Source: Sphingomonas sp. IC-56
Lineage (GTDB): Bacteria; Pseudomonadota; Alphaproteobacteria; Sphingomonadales; Sphingomonadaceae
Assembly: GCF_021043375.1 (NCBI RefSeq)
Contig: NZ_JAJNDV010000001.1
Coordinates: 463,156-527,155 of the forward strand
Length of the DNA stretch: 64,000 bases
Reading direction: 5' to 3'
A model generated the notes under the pieces. That model had not been told where the DNA came from. It was given only the letters and a program-made list of their open reading frames with translations, and did not search any database. Made by a program: the position numbers and the translations under genes. The first letter of the stretch is position 1. Each line of letters begins with the position of its first letter. Below are positions 32,687-39,938 of the stretch, in pieces.

Positions 32687-33174
32687 GCTACGGCGTCCGG
32701 CATCGGGCTGGCTCCGGACAAGGGTTCGGGGCCGCCCTTTGCGCAACAGTTCCCCGGCGAAGGCCGGGGCCAGCTGCATGGAATCGGATCACGCGGAAGC
32801 GCTCTCCCCTCTCATGACCCCACTCCGGCCACCGCCAGGGAACTCGGGCTGAATACGCCTACAATCCTCCCCCTCCCCCGCCCCTGCCCCCATTCACCGA
32901 ATGCGCCGGCTGCGCGCCACTGACCGCGCCTGCCGAACGGATCGCGGCGCGGACATACCTTCCAAGCATGCACGGACTTGGCGACGACACATATCCTGCG
33001 CATGCTCATCCTCAGGTCGGCCCCCGCTCGAGTCGAAGGAGGCCGCACCTCGCGCTGCCGACGGGTCAACGACCACGGCAGCGCGTCGAACGTTGAACGG
33101 CTGATCGGGAGAGGCTCAGCCGGATACCTCCAAGCCACGGGCCCTGGCCCACCATCTGCAGGGGAGTTATCGTG
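32687..33174. other. Intergenic region with a hairpin, otherwise empty
   Basis: These 488 bases follow the SWIB gene. A perfect stem CCCCGGC-GAAG-GCCGGGG at 32752-32769 is a possible terminator, without a T tract. Before it, GTCCGG and CCGGAC arms also pair. The remainder is GC-rich without a recognisable gene. The ribosome site AGGGGAG of the next gene is at its end. Confidence 0.5.
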
Positions 33175-34011
33175 ATGCCCATTGTCACCACCACCGACGG
33201 CGTCGACACTTTCTTCAAGGACTGGGGCCCCAAGGACGCCCAGCCCATCATGTTCCACCATGGCTGGCCGCTGTCGTCCGACGATTGGGACGGGCAGATG
33301 CTGTTCTTCCTCGCCCAGGGTTACCGCGTCGTCGCGCATGATCGGCGCGGCCATGGCCGCTCGGCCCAGGTCGATTTCGGCCACGACATGGATCATTATG
33401 CCGCCGATGCGGCCGCGGTTGCCGAACATCTCGACCTGCGCAGCGCCGTCCATATCGGCCACTCCACCGGCGGCGGCGAAGTCGCACGCTATGTCGCCCA
33501 GCATGGCATCCCTCAGGGCCGCGTTGCCAAGGCGGTGCTGGTCAGCGCCGTGCCGCCGATCATGCTGAAGACGGAGCGTTATCCCGGCGGTCTGGAAATC
33601 GAGGTGTTCGACGGCTTCCGCAAGGCACTGGCCGGCAACCGCGCCGAGTTCTTCAGGGCCGTGGCGTCCGGCCCCTTCTACGGCTTCAACCGGGATGGCG
33701 CGGAGGTAAAGCAGGCGGTGATCGACAATTGGTGGCGCCAGGGCATGATGGGCAGCGCCCAGGCCCATTACGATGGCATCAAGGCGTTCTCCGAAACCGA
33801 CCAGACCGAGGACCTGAAGGCGATCACCGTGCCCACTTTGGTCCTGCACGGCGACGACGACCAGGTCGTGCCGTACCAGAACGCAGGCGTACTGTCGGCC
33901 GACATCCTGCCGGACGCGACGCTGAAGCTCTACCAAGGCTTTTCGCACGGCATGCTGACGGTCAATGCCGACATTTTGAACGCCGATCTGCTCGCCTTCG
34001 TGCGCGGTTGA
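33175..34011 (+). CDS. Alpha/beta hydrolase, non-haem chloroperoxidase-like
   Basis: This 278-residue cytoplasmic hydrolase resembles cofactor-free haloperoxidases/esterases. The catalytic triad is Ser in IGHSTGGGEVARY, Asp in LHGDDDQVVPY and His in GFSHGML. The oxyanion region is FHHGWPLSSDDWDGQM, and DRRGHGRS marks the following strand. AGGGGAG lies eight bases before the ATG at 33175; a GTG one codon upstream is possible. The physiological reaction of this family is usually ester hydrolysis; perhydrolase activity is a side reaction. It lies 24 bases before the molybdopterin oxidoreductase gene and may be co-transcribed with it. Confidence 0.9.
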   Translation: MPIVTTTDGVDTFFKDWGPKDAQPIMFHHGWPLSSDDWDGQMLFFLAQGYRVVAHDRRGHGRSAQVDFGHDMDHYAADAAAVAEHLDLRSAVHIGHSTGGGEVARYVAQHGIPQGRVAKAVLVSAVPPIMLKTERYPGGLEIEVFDGFRKALAGNRAEFFRAVASGPFYGFNRDGAEVKQAVIDNWWRQGMMGSAQAHYDGIKAFSETDQTEDLKAITVPTLVLHGDDDQVVPYQNAGVLSADILPDATLKLYQGFSHGMLTVNADILNADLLAFVRG

Positions 34012-34035
34012 TCCTGAACACCGCGGAGACGCCTA

Positions 34036-34689
34036 GTGGCCGACGACCTGCCCGACGACAGCAAGCTGACGCGCTCCAAGCGCGGTTGGGCCGAAGCGGG
34101 CAAGTTTCTGACCGGCCATGCCGCCACGCCGCAGGGCGAACGGCTGCCGCCCGGGCAGCATCTGGTCAAGAACTGGCCGGTGCTCGACCTGGGCCGGCAG
34201 CCCGACATTGGCCTGCACCGCTGGAAGCTGGCGGTGGACGGGCTGGTGGAGCGGCCACTCACGCTCGATTGGGATGCATTCCTCGCCTTGCCGCACGAGG
34301 ATCGGGTGAGCGACATCCACTGCGTCACCACCTGGTCGCGCTATGACAATCGCTGGAAAGGCGTTCCCACCCGCACGCTGCTCGACCAGGTGCAGCCGCG
34401 CGACGAGGCAGTGGCGGTGATGCTCCACGGCTATGACGGCTATACCACCAACCTGCCGCTCGCCGACTTCGCTTCGCCCGACGCACTGCTGGTGCGCGAA
34501 TGGGAAGGCAAGCCACTGACGCGCGAACATGGCGGCCCCGTTCGGCTGGTGGTGCCGCATCTCTATTTCTGGAAAAGCGCGAAGTGGATCGCGCGCATTG
34601 AGCTGATCGGGCGCGACAAACCGGGTTTTTGGGAGGTCAATGGCTACCATATGCGCGGCGATCCGTGGGGTGAGGAACGCTATTCCTGA
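34036..34689 (+). CDS. Sulfite oxidase-like molybdopterin oxidoreductase
   Basis: This 217-residue protein consists of the molybdopterin-binding fold of the sulfite oxidase/MsrP superfamily without a haem domain and without a Tat signal, so it is probably cytoplasmic. The Mo-ligating Cys is in SDIHCVTTWSRYDNRWKG. The typical neighbours are also present: VMLHGYDGYTTNLPL, EWEGKPLTREHGGPVRLVVPHLYFWKSAKW and FWEVNGYHMRGDPW. The start is GTG at 34036. The substrate of this soluble branch is not established. An SOS box and dinB follow in the same direction. Confidence 0.88.
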   Translation: MADDLPDDSKLTRSKRGWAEAGKFLTGHAATPQGERLPPGQHLVKNWPVLDLGRQPDIGLHRWKLAVDGLVERPLTLDWDAFLALPHEDRVSDIHCVTTWSRYDNRWKGVPTRTLLDQVQPRDEAVAVMLHGYDGYTTNLPLADFASPDALLVREWEGKPLTREHGGPVRLVVPHLYFWKSAKWIARIELIGRDKPGFWEVNGYHMRGDPWGEERYS

Positions 34690-34698
34690 CTCTGGAGT

Positions 34699-34713
34699 GT
34701 TCCCCATCCGTTC
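34699..34713 (+). promoter_or_regulatory. LexA (SOS) box, alphaproteobacterial type
   Basis: GTTC-CCCATCC-GTTC fits the direct-repeat GTTC-N7-GTTC consensus of alphaproteobacterial LexA exactly. It lies 21 bases upstream of the dinB start. Confidence 0.85.
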
Positions 34714-34734
34714 GCATTAGTCTAAGGCGCCTCC

Positions 34735-35802
34735 ATGGTCCGCAAGATCATCCATGTCGATATGGACGCCTTTTACGCGTCGGTGGAGCAGCGCGATAAT
34801 CCCGAACTGCGCGGCAAACCCGTCGCTGTCGGCTCGCCAGCCGCCCGCGGCGTCGTAGCCGCCGCCAGCTATGAGGCGCGCACCTTCGGAGTGAAGTCCG
34901 CCCTTCCCTCCGTCACTGCACTCCGCCGCTGCCCAGAGCTAGTGTTCGTCCGCCCCCGTTTCGACGTCTACAAGAACGTATCCCGCCAGATCCACGCGAT
35001 CTTCGCCGAATTCACCGATCGCATCCAGCCACTGTCGCTCGACGAAGCTTATCTCGACGTGACCGACAACAAGCAGGACCTCCCCACCGCCTGGGCAACT
35101 GCGAAGGCGATCCGTGCACGCATCCTGGAGGAAACCGGACTGACCGCCTCGGCGGGCATTTCGTACAACAAGTTCCTGGCTAAGCTCGCCTCCGACCACC
35201 GCAAGCCCAATGGCCAGTTTGCCGTGACGCCCGACATGGGCGCGGCCTGGGTGGAGACGCTGCCGGTTTCGCGCTTCCACGGGGTGGGTCCCGTGACGGC
35301 ACGGAAGATGCAGTCGCTTGGCATCGAGACGGGCGCGGATCTGCGCGCGAAGTCGATCGCGTTTCTCCAGGCACATTTCGGCAGTTCGGCGGCCTGGTAT
35401 TATGCGATTGCCCGGGCAGAAGACGAGCGTCCCGTAGAGGCGCACCGGGTGCGCAAATCGTCCGGGTCGGAGACGACCTTCCACCATGACTTGACCGAAG
35501 CGGGCGAGATCGAGGCGGGGGTGCTCCGCATGGCGGATGATGTCTGGGGATGGTGCGACAAGGCGCAGGCGTTTGGGCGCACCGTGACCGTTAAGGTGAA
35601 GTACCAGGACTTCCAGCAGATCACCCGTAGCCGCAGCTACCCTGGTGTGGTCGATAGCAAGGTGGCGCTGCATGCCGCGAGCCTGGGACTGATCCGGTCG
35701 GTGCTGCCCGCGGAGAAGGGCATCAGGTTGGTGGGCGTGACGGTTTCGAACTTCGAAGCGCGGGAGGAGATGGCCGCGGTTGAGCTGCCGTTGTTCGGGT
35801 AG
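34735..35802 (+). CDS. dinB: DNA polymerase IV
   Basis: This 355-residue Y-family polymerase performs translesion synthesis. The palm-domain metal ligands are in HVDMDAFYASVEQRD and LSLDEAYLD. The helix-hairpin-helix region includes FHGVGPVTARKMQSLGI, and the little-finger domain follows (about residues 240-345). The C-terminus ends in ELPLFG, a sliding-clamp binding motif. An exact LexA box lies just upstream, so damage induction is expected. The length is normal and no oddity is seen. Confidence 0.96.
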   Translation: MVRKIIHVDMDAFYASVEQRDNPELRGKPVAVGSPAARGVVAAASYEARTFGVKSALPSVTALRRCPELVFVRPRFDVYKNVSRQIHAIFAEFTDRIQPLSLDEAYLDVTDNKQDLPTAWATAKAIRARILEETGLTASAGISYNKFLAKLASDHRKPNGQFAVTPDMGAAWVETLPVSRFHGVGPVTARKMQSLGIETGADLRAKSIAFLQAHFGSSAAWYYAIARAEDERPVEAHRVRKSSGSETTFHHDLTEAGEIEAGVLRMADDVWGWCDKAQAFGRTVTVKVKYQDFQQITRSRSYPGVVDSKVALHAASLGLIRSVLPAEKGIRLVGVTVSNFEAREEMAAVELPLFG

Positions 35803-35825
35803 CTCTTGCGCGCTTCTTATTTGAG

Positions 35826-35850
35826 GCACCCCGGCTCTACGCCGGGGTGC
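35826..35850. terminator. Terminator hairpin after dinB
   Basis: A perfect ten-pair stem, GCACCCCGGC-TCTAC-GCCGGGGTGC, lies between the converging dinB and the small leftward gene. Confidence 0.7.
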
Positions 35851-35856
35851 GGAGTG

Positions 35857-35994
35857 CTAGTCGTCCGAGGGGGACTGGCGGTCCGGGTCGGTGCCGGTGG
35901 CGGGGGTGTCGGTGTTGTCGCCGTCTTCCATGCCGAAGCGGGTGGTGTCGGTTTCGCCGGGCTTTGGGAGGACCTTTTCGGGTTCGTCTGGCAT
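35857..35994 (-). CDS. Small acidic hypothetical protein (45 residues)
   Basis: A leftward frame begins MPDEPEKVLPKPGETDTTRF and ends RQSPSDD. The ATG at 35994 has a good AGGAGAA site about five bases upstream. The composition is acidic, Pro- and Thr-rich, and without hydrophobic segments, suggesting a disordered peptide. It lies 42 bases downstream of the GreA/GreB-type gene in the same direction and is followed by a terminator, which supports a real gene. I do not recognise the family. Confidence 0.6.
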   Translation of the reverse strand: MPDEPEKVLPKPGETDTTRFGMEDGDNTDTPATGTDPDRQSPSDD

Positions 35995-36036
35995 GTCGTT
36001 CTCCTGGGTTTTGCAGGACTTAAACGAAGCTGGCCA

Positions 36037-36516
36037 CTATCTGTTCGACGCGGAAAACAAGCTTTCGACGGCGAGGATTTCGATGGCGTCGGGGCGGCCA
36101 TTGAAGTCGGCGCGCTCACCTTCTTCCAATCTGATCAATGCCTTAGCCAGAGGCGCCTGGAAGGAGAGCCGGTCCGCGGCGGGTTCGGCCTCGTCATGGC
36201 CGACGATTTCGAGGACACGCTCCTTGCCGGCCAGACGGATGCGGACTCGGGTGCCGATGCCCGCCACCCCGTCCTCCGGGCTAGGCGCGATCTCCGCAGT
36301 GGTGCGGCGGGTGTTCCAGTAGCGCAGCTCCCGGCGCAGCGCTTCGCGCGGTTCTTCCTGCGTTTCCAAGGCGATAGCACCCTCCAGCTCGGCGACCTTG
36401 GCTTCGATCAAGGCAAGGCCGCGCGGGGTCACCAGGTTCGGGCCCGGGACCATCGGGATCTCGAACTTGGGTTCCTTGTGCTCCTCGTCACTTTCCCGGC
36501 GAAAGGCGACGCTCAT
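36037..36516 (-). CDS. GreA/GreB-family transcription factor
   Basis: This protein of 159 residues has an N-terminal helical region (GPNLVTPRGLALIEAKVAELEG and following) and a C-terminal FKBP-like domain (GIGTRVRIRLAGKERVLEIVGHDEAEPAADRLSFQAPLAKALI) as in GreA/GreB, which stimulate RNA cleavage in backtracked RNA polymerase. The start at 36516 overlaps the stop of the upstream aldo/keto reductase gene (ATGA). GreB rather than GreA is suggested by the insertion-like GHDEAEPAADRLSF region, but the subtype is not certain. Confidence 0.82.
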   Translation of the reverse strand: MSVAFRRESDEEHKEPKFEIPMVPGPNLVTPRGLALIEAKVAELEGAIALETQEEPREALRRELRYWNTRRTTAEIAPSPEDGVAGIGTRVRIRLAGKERVLEIVGHDEAEPAADRLSFQAPLAKALIRLEEGERADFNGRPDAIEILAVESLFSASNR

Positions 36517-37574
36517 CGCTGGGGAAGTTCCTGGAGCGTGGAGGATACTTTCCACAGATCGGTCGCGCCTTCGGTGGCGTGGCGGTCGATTTCGGCGAGT
36601 TCTTCGGGGCTGAAATCGAGGTTTTTGACCGCATCGAGCGAATTATCGAGTTGTTCGACGGTACGCGCACCGATCAGCGCGGAAGTGACGCGGGGATCGC
36701 GCAGCACCCAGGCGATCGCCATTTGCGCGAGCGTCTGGCCACGGCGATGGGCGATGTCGTTGACCGCACGGATGCGGGCGAGGTTGTCCTCGCTCAGAAG
36801 GTTCTCGCCGAGCGAGCCGCCCTTGGCCGCGCGGGCGTCCTGCGGCACGCCGTTCAGATACTTGTTGCTGAGCATGCCCTGCGCCAGCGGCGAAAAGGCG
36901 ATGCAGCCGGTGCCGAGATCGTCGAGCGTGTCGAGCAGGCTCTCCTCCACCCAGCGGTTGAGCATCGAATAGCTCGGCTGGTGGATGAGCAGCGGCACCT
37001 TGTACTCGGCCAGGATCGCGGCGGCCTGACGCGTCAGTTCGGGCGAGTAGGAGGAGATGCCGACATAGAGCGCCTTGCCCTGCCGGTGGATCTGGGCGAG
37101 CGCGCCCATCGTCTCTTCGAGCGGGGTCTTGGGATCGACGCGGTGCGAATAGAAGATGTCGACATAGTCCAGGCCCATGCGCTTGAGGCTCTGGTCGCAC
37201 GAGGCGATCAGATACTTCCGGCTGCCGCCGACATCACCGTACGGCCCGGGCCACATGTCCCAACCGGCCTTGGTGGAGATGATCAGTTCGTCGCGGTGCT
37301 GCGCGAAGTCGGTCGCCATGACGCGGCCGAAATTCTCCTCGGCCGAGCCATAAGGCGGGCCGTAATTGTTCGCGAGATCGAAATGGGTGACGCCCCGGTC
37401 GAAGGCGCGGCGGAGCATCGCGCGGCCGGTTTCGAACACATCGGTGCCACCGAAATTCTGCCAGAGCCCGAGGGAGATCGCCGGCAGATCGAGGCCCGAG
37501 CGGCCGCAGCGACGGTACGGCATGCGGCCGTCATAGCGGGCGGGATCGGCGGTGTAGGGCTGTGGGAAGGACAT
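36513..37574 (-). CDS. Aldo/keto reductase, YghZ (glyceraldehyde-3-phosphate reductase)-like
   Basis: This 353-residue AKR has the Kv-beta/YghZ layout. The catalytic residues are Asp and Tyr in THFDLANNYGPPYGSAEENFG, Lys in IISTKAGWDMWPGPYG and His in DIFYSHRVDP. The C-terminal cofactor segment is ALIGARTVEQLDNSLDAVKN. The stretch MWPGPYGDVGGSRKYLI is characteristic of YghZ-like L-glyceraldehyde 3-phosphate reductases, which also remove methylglyoxal. A GGAGAG site precedes the ATG. It is coupled to the GreA/GreB-type gene downstream. Confidence 0.87.
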   Translation of the reverse strand: MSFPQPYTADPARYDGRMPYRRCGRSGLDLPAISLGLWQNFGGTDVFETGRAMLRRAFDRGVTHFDLANNYGPPYGSAEENFGRVMATDFAQHRDELIISTKAGWDMWPGPYGDVGGSRKYLIASCDQSLKRMGLDYVDIFYSHRVDPKTPLEETMGALAQIHRQGKALYVGISSYSPELTRQAAAILAEYKVPLLIHQPSYSMLNRWVEESLLDTLDDLGTGCIAFSPLAQGMLSNKYLNGVPQDARAAKGGSLGENLLSEDNLARIRAVNDIAHRRGQTLAQMAIAWVLRDPRVTSALIGARTVEQLDNSLDAVKNLDFSPEELAEIDRHATEGATDLWKVSSTLQELPQR

Positions 37575-37614
37575 CCAACTCTCCGAAGTGTTTTGCCGGC
37601 CCTGCCAATGGCGG

Positions 37615-37748
37615 CCCCTCCCTGCAAGGGAAGGGGTGGATGTGGGCCGAAGGCGAGCTTAACGCTTGAGGCAAAGAAAAGGGCCGGGGCATCGAGCCCC
37701 GGCCCTTTTCATAACCCACCCCTTGATCCCCTCCCTTGCAGGGAGGGG
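37615..37748. repeat. Long inverted-repeat element, type B, copy 1
   Basis: The element has outer arms CCCCTCCCTGCAAGGG (left) and its complement at 37733-37748 (right), each followed inward by a GGGGTGG-type stretch. Its centre contains the terminator at 37677-37709. A second copy with the same arms, same inner stretch and a similar central hairpin lies at 50127-50266, so it is a dispersed intergenic element. Confidence 0.72.
37677..37709 (-). terminator. Terminator of the suf operon
   Basis: AAAAGGGCCGGGGC-ATCGA-GCCCCGGCCCTTTT is a perfect 14-pair hairpin with T residues on both strands. It lies 45 bases after the sufA stop, inside repeat element B1. Confidence 0.82.
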
Positions 37749-37753
37749 AAGGC

Positions 37754-38110
37754 TTAGACGGTGAAGCTTTCGCCGCAGCCGCAGCTGCCTTTGGCGTTCG
37801 GGTTCTGGAAGACGAAGCCGGCGGTGAAGTCGTCCTCTACCCAGTCCATGGTCGAGCCGATCAAATAGAGGATCGAGGCGCCGTCGACGAAGAAAGTGCC
37901 GCCCGGGGTTTCGATGCGCTCGTCGAAGGGCTTGGCTTCCGTGACATAGTCGACCGAGTAAGCGAGACCCGAACAGCCGCGGCGCGGGGTCGACAGCTTG
38001 ACGCCGACGGTGCCCTCGGGCGCCTTCGCCATCAGGTCGGCGATGCGCTGTTCGGCCGAGGGCGTCAGGTTGAGCGCGGCGGGGCGCGCGCGGGTCTTCA
38101 CGTCGGTCAT
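37754..38110 (-). CDS. sufA: Fe-S cluster assembly protein SufA (HesB/IscA family)
   Basis: This 118-residue A-type carrier accepts Fe-S clusters from SufBCD and hands them to target proteins. The three cluster-binding cysteines are in RRGCSGLAY and GSCGCGESF at the C-terminus. The ATG at 38110 is chosen because it overlaps the sufT stop (TAATG) and gives the family length; the frame is open upstream. It is the last gene of the leftward suf operon, followed by a strong terminator. Confidence 0.93.
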   Translation of the reverse strand: MTDVKTRARPAALNLTPSAEQRIADLMAKAPEGTVGVKLSTPRRGCSGLAYSVDYVTEAKPFDERIETPGGTFFVDGASILYLIGSTMDWVEDDFTAGFVFQNPNAKGSCGCGESFTV

Positions 38111-38592
38111 TAGAGCATGCCCAGTTCGAGCTTGGCGTCGTCGCTCATCTTTTGCGGGTCCCATGGCGGATCCCAGACGAGGTTCACTTCGGCATGGCCT
38201 ATGCCGGGCACGGAACCCACGCGCAGCTCGACTTCGCCGGGCATCGATTCGGCAACCGGGCAATGCGGGGTGGTCAGCGTCATCTGCACCGCGGCGTGAC
38301 CGTCGGCAGTGATGTCGACGCCGTAGATCAGGCCGAGATCGTAGATGTTCACCGGGATTTCGGGATCGTAGATCTCTTTCAACGCCTCGATGACCGCGTC
38401 GTAGAGCTCACCGCCCGGTTCGCCGGCCGGATGCGGCTCAGGCTTTTGCGCCAGGAAGCCGGAGAGGTAGTCGCGCTGCCGCTCGGGCGCCGGGGCGTCG
38501 ACCGGCGCAGCCACTGCGTCCTCGACACGGGCGCGCGGCGCCGCCTCGACGGCGTCGACTTCTTCCACCATGATCTTGCGCTCTTCGTTCAT
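38110..38592 (-). CDS. sufT: SUF system Fe-S assembly protein SufT (MIP18/DUF59 family)
   Basis: This 160-residue protein has a variable acidic N-terminus (about residues 1-50) and a DUF59 domain: LYDAVIEALKEIYDPEIPVNIYDLGLIYGVDI, MTLTTPHCPVAESMPGEVE and VWDPPWDPQKMSDDAKLELGM. SufT acts as an auxiliary factor in Fe-S cluster maturation; the Cys in TPHCPVAE is conserved in the family. The start overlaps the sufS stop by four bases and the stop overlaps sufA by one, so it is coupled on both sides. Confidence 0.92.
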   Translation of the reverse strand: MNEERKIMVEEVDAVEAAPRARVEDAVAAPVDAPAPERQRDYLSGFLAQKPEPHPAGEPGGELYDAVIEALKEIYDPEIPVNIYDLGLIYGVDITADGHAAVQMTLTTPHCPVAESMPGEVELRVGSVPGIGHAEVNLVWDPPWDPQKMSDDAKLELGML

Positions 38593-39938
38593 CCGAAGAT
38601 CCTCGTCACTCTCTCGATACCCTTCACCAGCGCGGCGATATCGCCTGCGCCATTGTACACGCCGAAGCTGGCCCGTGCCGTCGCCGGAACGCCCAGGCTG
38701 TCCATCAGCGGCTGGGCGCAGTGGTGGCCGGCGCGGATGGCGACATTGCCTTCATCCAAGATGGTGGCGACGTCGTGCGGATGCACCCCCTCGACGGCAA
38801 AACTGACGATCCCGGCGCTGTCGTCGGGGCCGAACAGGCGGACGCTATTGATCTGCGACAGCGCGTCGCGCGCCTGCGTAACCAACGCGGTTTCGTGGGC
38901 GTGGATGCGATCCAGGCCGATGCCATCGACATAGTCGATCGCGGCGTGGAGGCCGACCACGCCGACGATGTGCGGGGTGCCCGCTTCGAACCTGCCCGGC
39001 GGCGGGGCGTAGGTGGTCTTGGCAAAGGTCACGCGGTCGATCATCGATCCGCCGCCTTGGTAAGGCGGCATCGCGTCGAGCAGGTCGTAGCGGCCCCACA
39101 GCACGCCGATGCCGGTCGGGCCGTAGAGCTTGTGCCCGGAGAAGACGTAGAAGTCGCAGCCTAGGTCGGCGACGTTCACGGGGAGGCGCGGCACGGCCTG
39201 GCAGCCGTCGAGCAGGATCTTGGCGCCGACTGCGTGCGCGAGTTCGACTGCGCGCTTCGCGTCGAGGACCGAACCGACCACGTTGGAGACATGGGCGAGC
39301 GCGACCAGCTTGTGCTGCTCGGTCAGCATCGCCGCCATCGCATCAAGGTCGATGCGGTGGTCACCGGTCAGCGGCACGACGTCGATCTGCGCGCCGGTGC
39401 GTTCGGCCACCATCTGCCACGGCACGATGTTGGAATGGTGCTCCAGCATGGAGAGCAGGATGCGGTCGCCGGGCTTGAGGTTGGTGGCGGCCCAGCACTG
39501 CGCGACCAGGTTGATGCCCTCGGTCGCGCCGCGGGTGAAGATCACTTCCTGGGGCTTGGCGCCAATGAAGCGGGCGACGCGTTCGCGCGCGGCTTCGAAG
39601 GCCAGCGTCATGTCCGCCGAGCGCTGGTACACGCCGCGATGCACCGTGGCGTAGGTCTCGCCATAGCCGCGGGTGATCGCGTCGATGACCGGGCGGGGCT
39701 TTTGCGAGGTAGCGGCGGTGTCGAGATAGGCCCAGCCGGAAGGGATTGCGGGGAAGTCGGCGAGGACGTCGAGGGGGGCAGCCGTCAAATCCTCCCCGGC
39801 ACGGGGAGGGGGACCAGCCGCAGGCTGGTGGAGGGGGGTGGCCGCAAAGGTGCCCGCTGGTGGCGAGCCCCCTCCACCACCAGCTTCGCTGGCGGTCCCC
39901 CTCCCCGTTTCGGGGAGGATTTGAGAAGTGTCACTCAC
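38589..39938 (-). CDS. sufS: Cysteine desulfurase SufS with a repeat-encoded N-terminal extension
   Basis: SufS is a PLP enzyme that takes sulfur from cysteine for SufBCD. The PLP Lys is in FSGHKLYGPTG and the catalytic Cys in RAGHHCAQPLMDS. The start is not clear. A GTG at 39938 overlaps the sufD stop (GTGA) and gives 449 residues, of which about the first 48 are low-complexity and encoded by inverted-repeat element A1. The conserved enzyme begins only near PLDVLADFPAI. A TTG at 39788 (399 residues, near the family length) is the alternative, but its GGAGG lies only two bases away. Both frames are intact. Function certain, start uncertain. Confidence 0.93.
   Translation of the reverse strand: MSDTSQILPETGRGTASEAGGGGGSPPAGTFAATPLHQPAAGPPPRAGEDLTAAPLDVLADFPAIPSGWAYLDTAATSQKPRPVIDAITRGYGETYATVHRGVYQRSADMTLAFEAARERVARFIGAKPQEVIFTRGATEGINLVAQCWAATNLKPGDRILLSMLEHHSNIVPWQMVAERTGAQIDVVPLTGDHRIDLDAMAAMLTEQHKLVALAHVSNVVGSVLDAKRAVELAHAVGAKILLDGCQAVPRLPVNVADLGCDFYVFSGHKLYGPTGIGVLWGRYDLLDAMPPYQGGGSMIDRVTFAKTTYAPPPGRFEAGTPHIVGVVGLHAAIDYVDGIGLDRIHAHETALVTQARDALSQINSVRLFGPDDSAGIVSFAVEGVHPHDVATILDEGNVAIRAGHHCAQPLMDSLGVPATARASFGVYNGAGDIAALVKGIERVTRIFG
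39785..39924. repeat. Long inverted-repeat element, type A, copy 1 (inside sufS start)
   Basis: Outer arms TCAAATCCTCCCCG and its complement flank two inverted units, each with a small hairpin (CAGCC..GGCTG on the left, CCAGC..GCTGG on the right) and a GGGGGACC/GGTCCCCC segment. The element fills the region between sufD and the conserved part of sufS and is read in frame by the longer sufS. A related copy lies at 41022-41189. Confidence 0.75.

Noticed and set aside
32812..33948. A 378-codon leftward frame across the alpha/beta hydrolase region
   Set aside because: Antisense to a hydrolase with an intact Ser-Asp-His triad; no family features.
36037..36119. Leftward Pro/Thr-rich frame 35817-36119 as a protein gene
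   Set aside because: A different leftward frame (35857-35994) has a proper start and ribosome site, and this frame overlaps the GreA/GreB-type gene out of phase.
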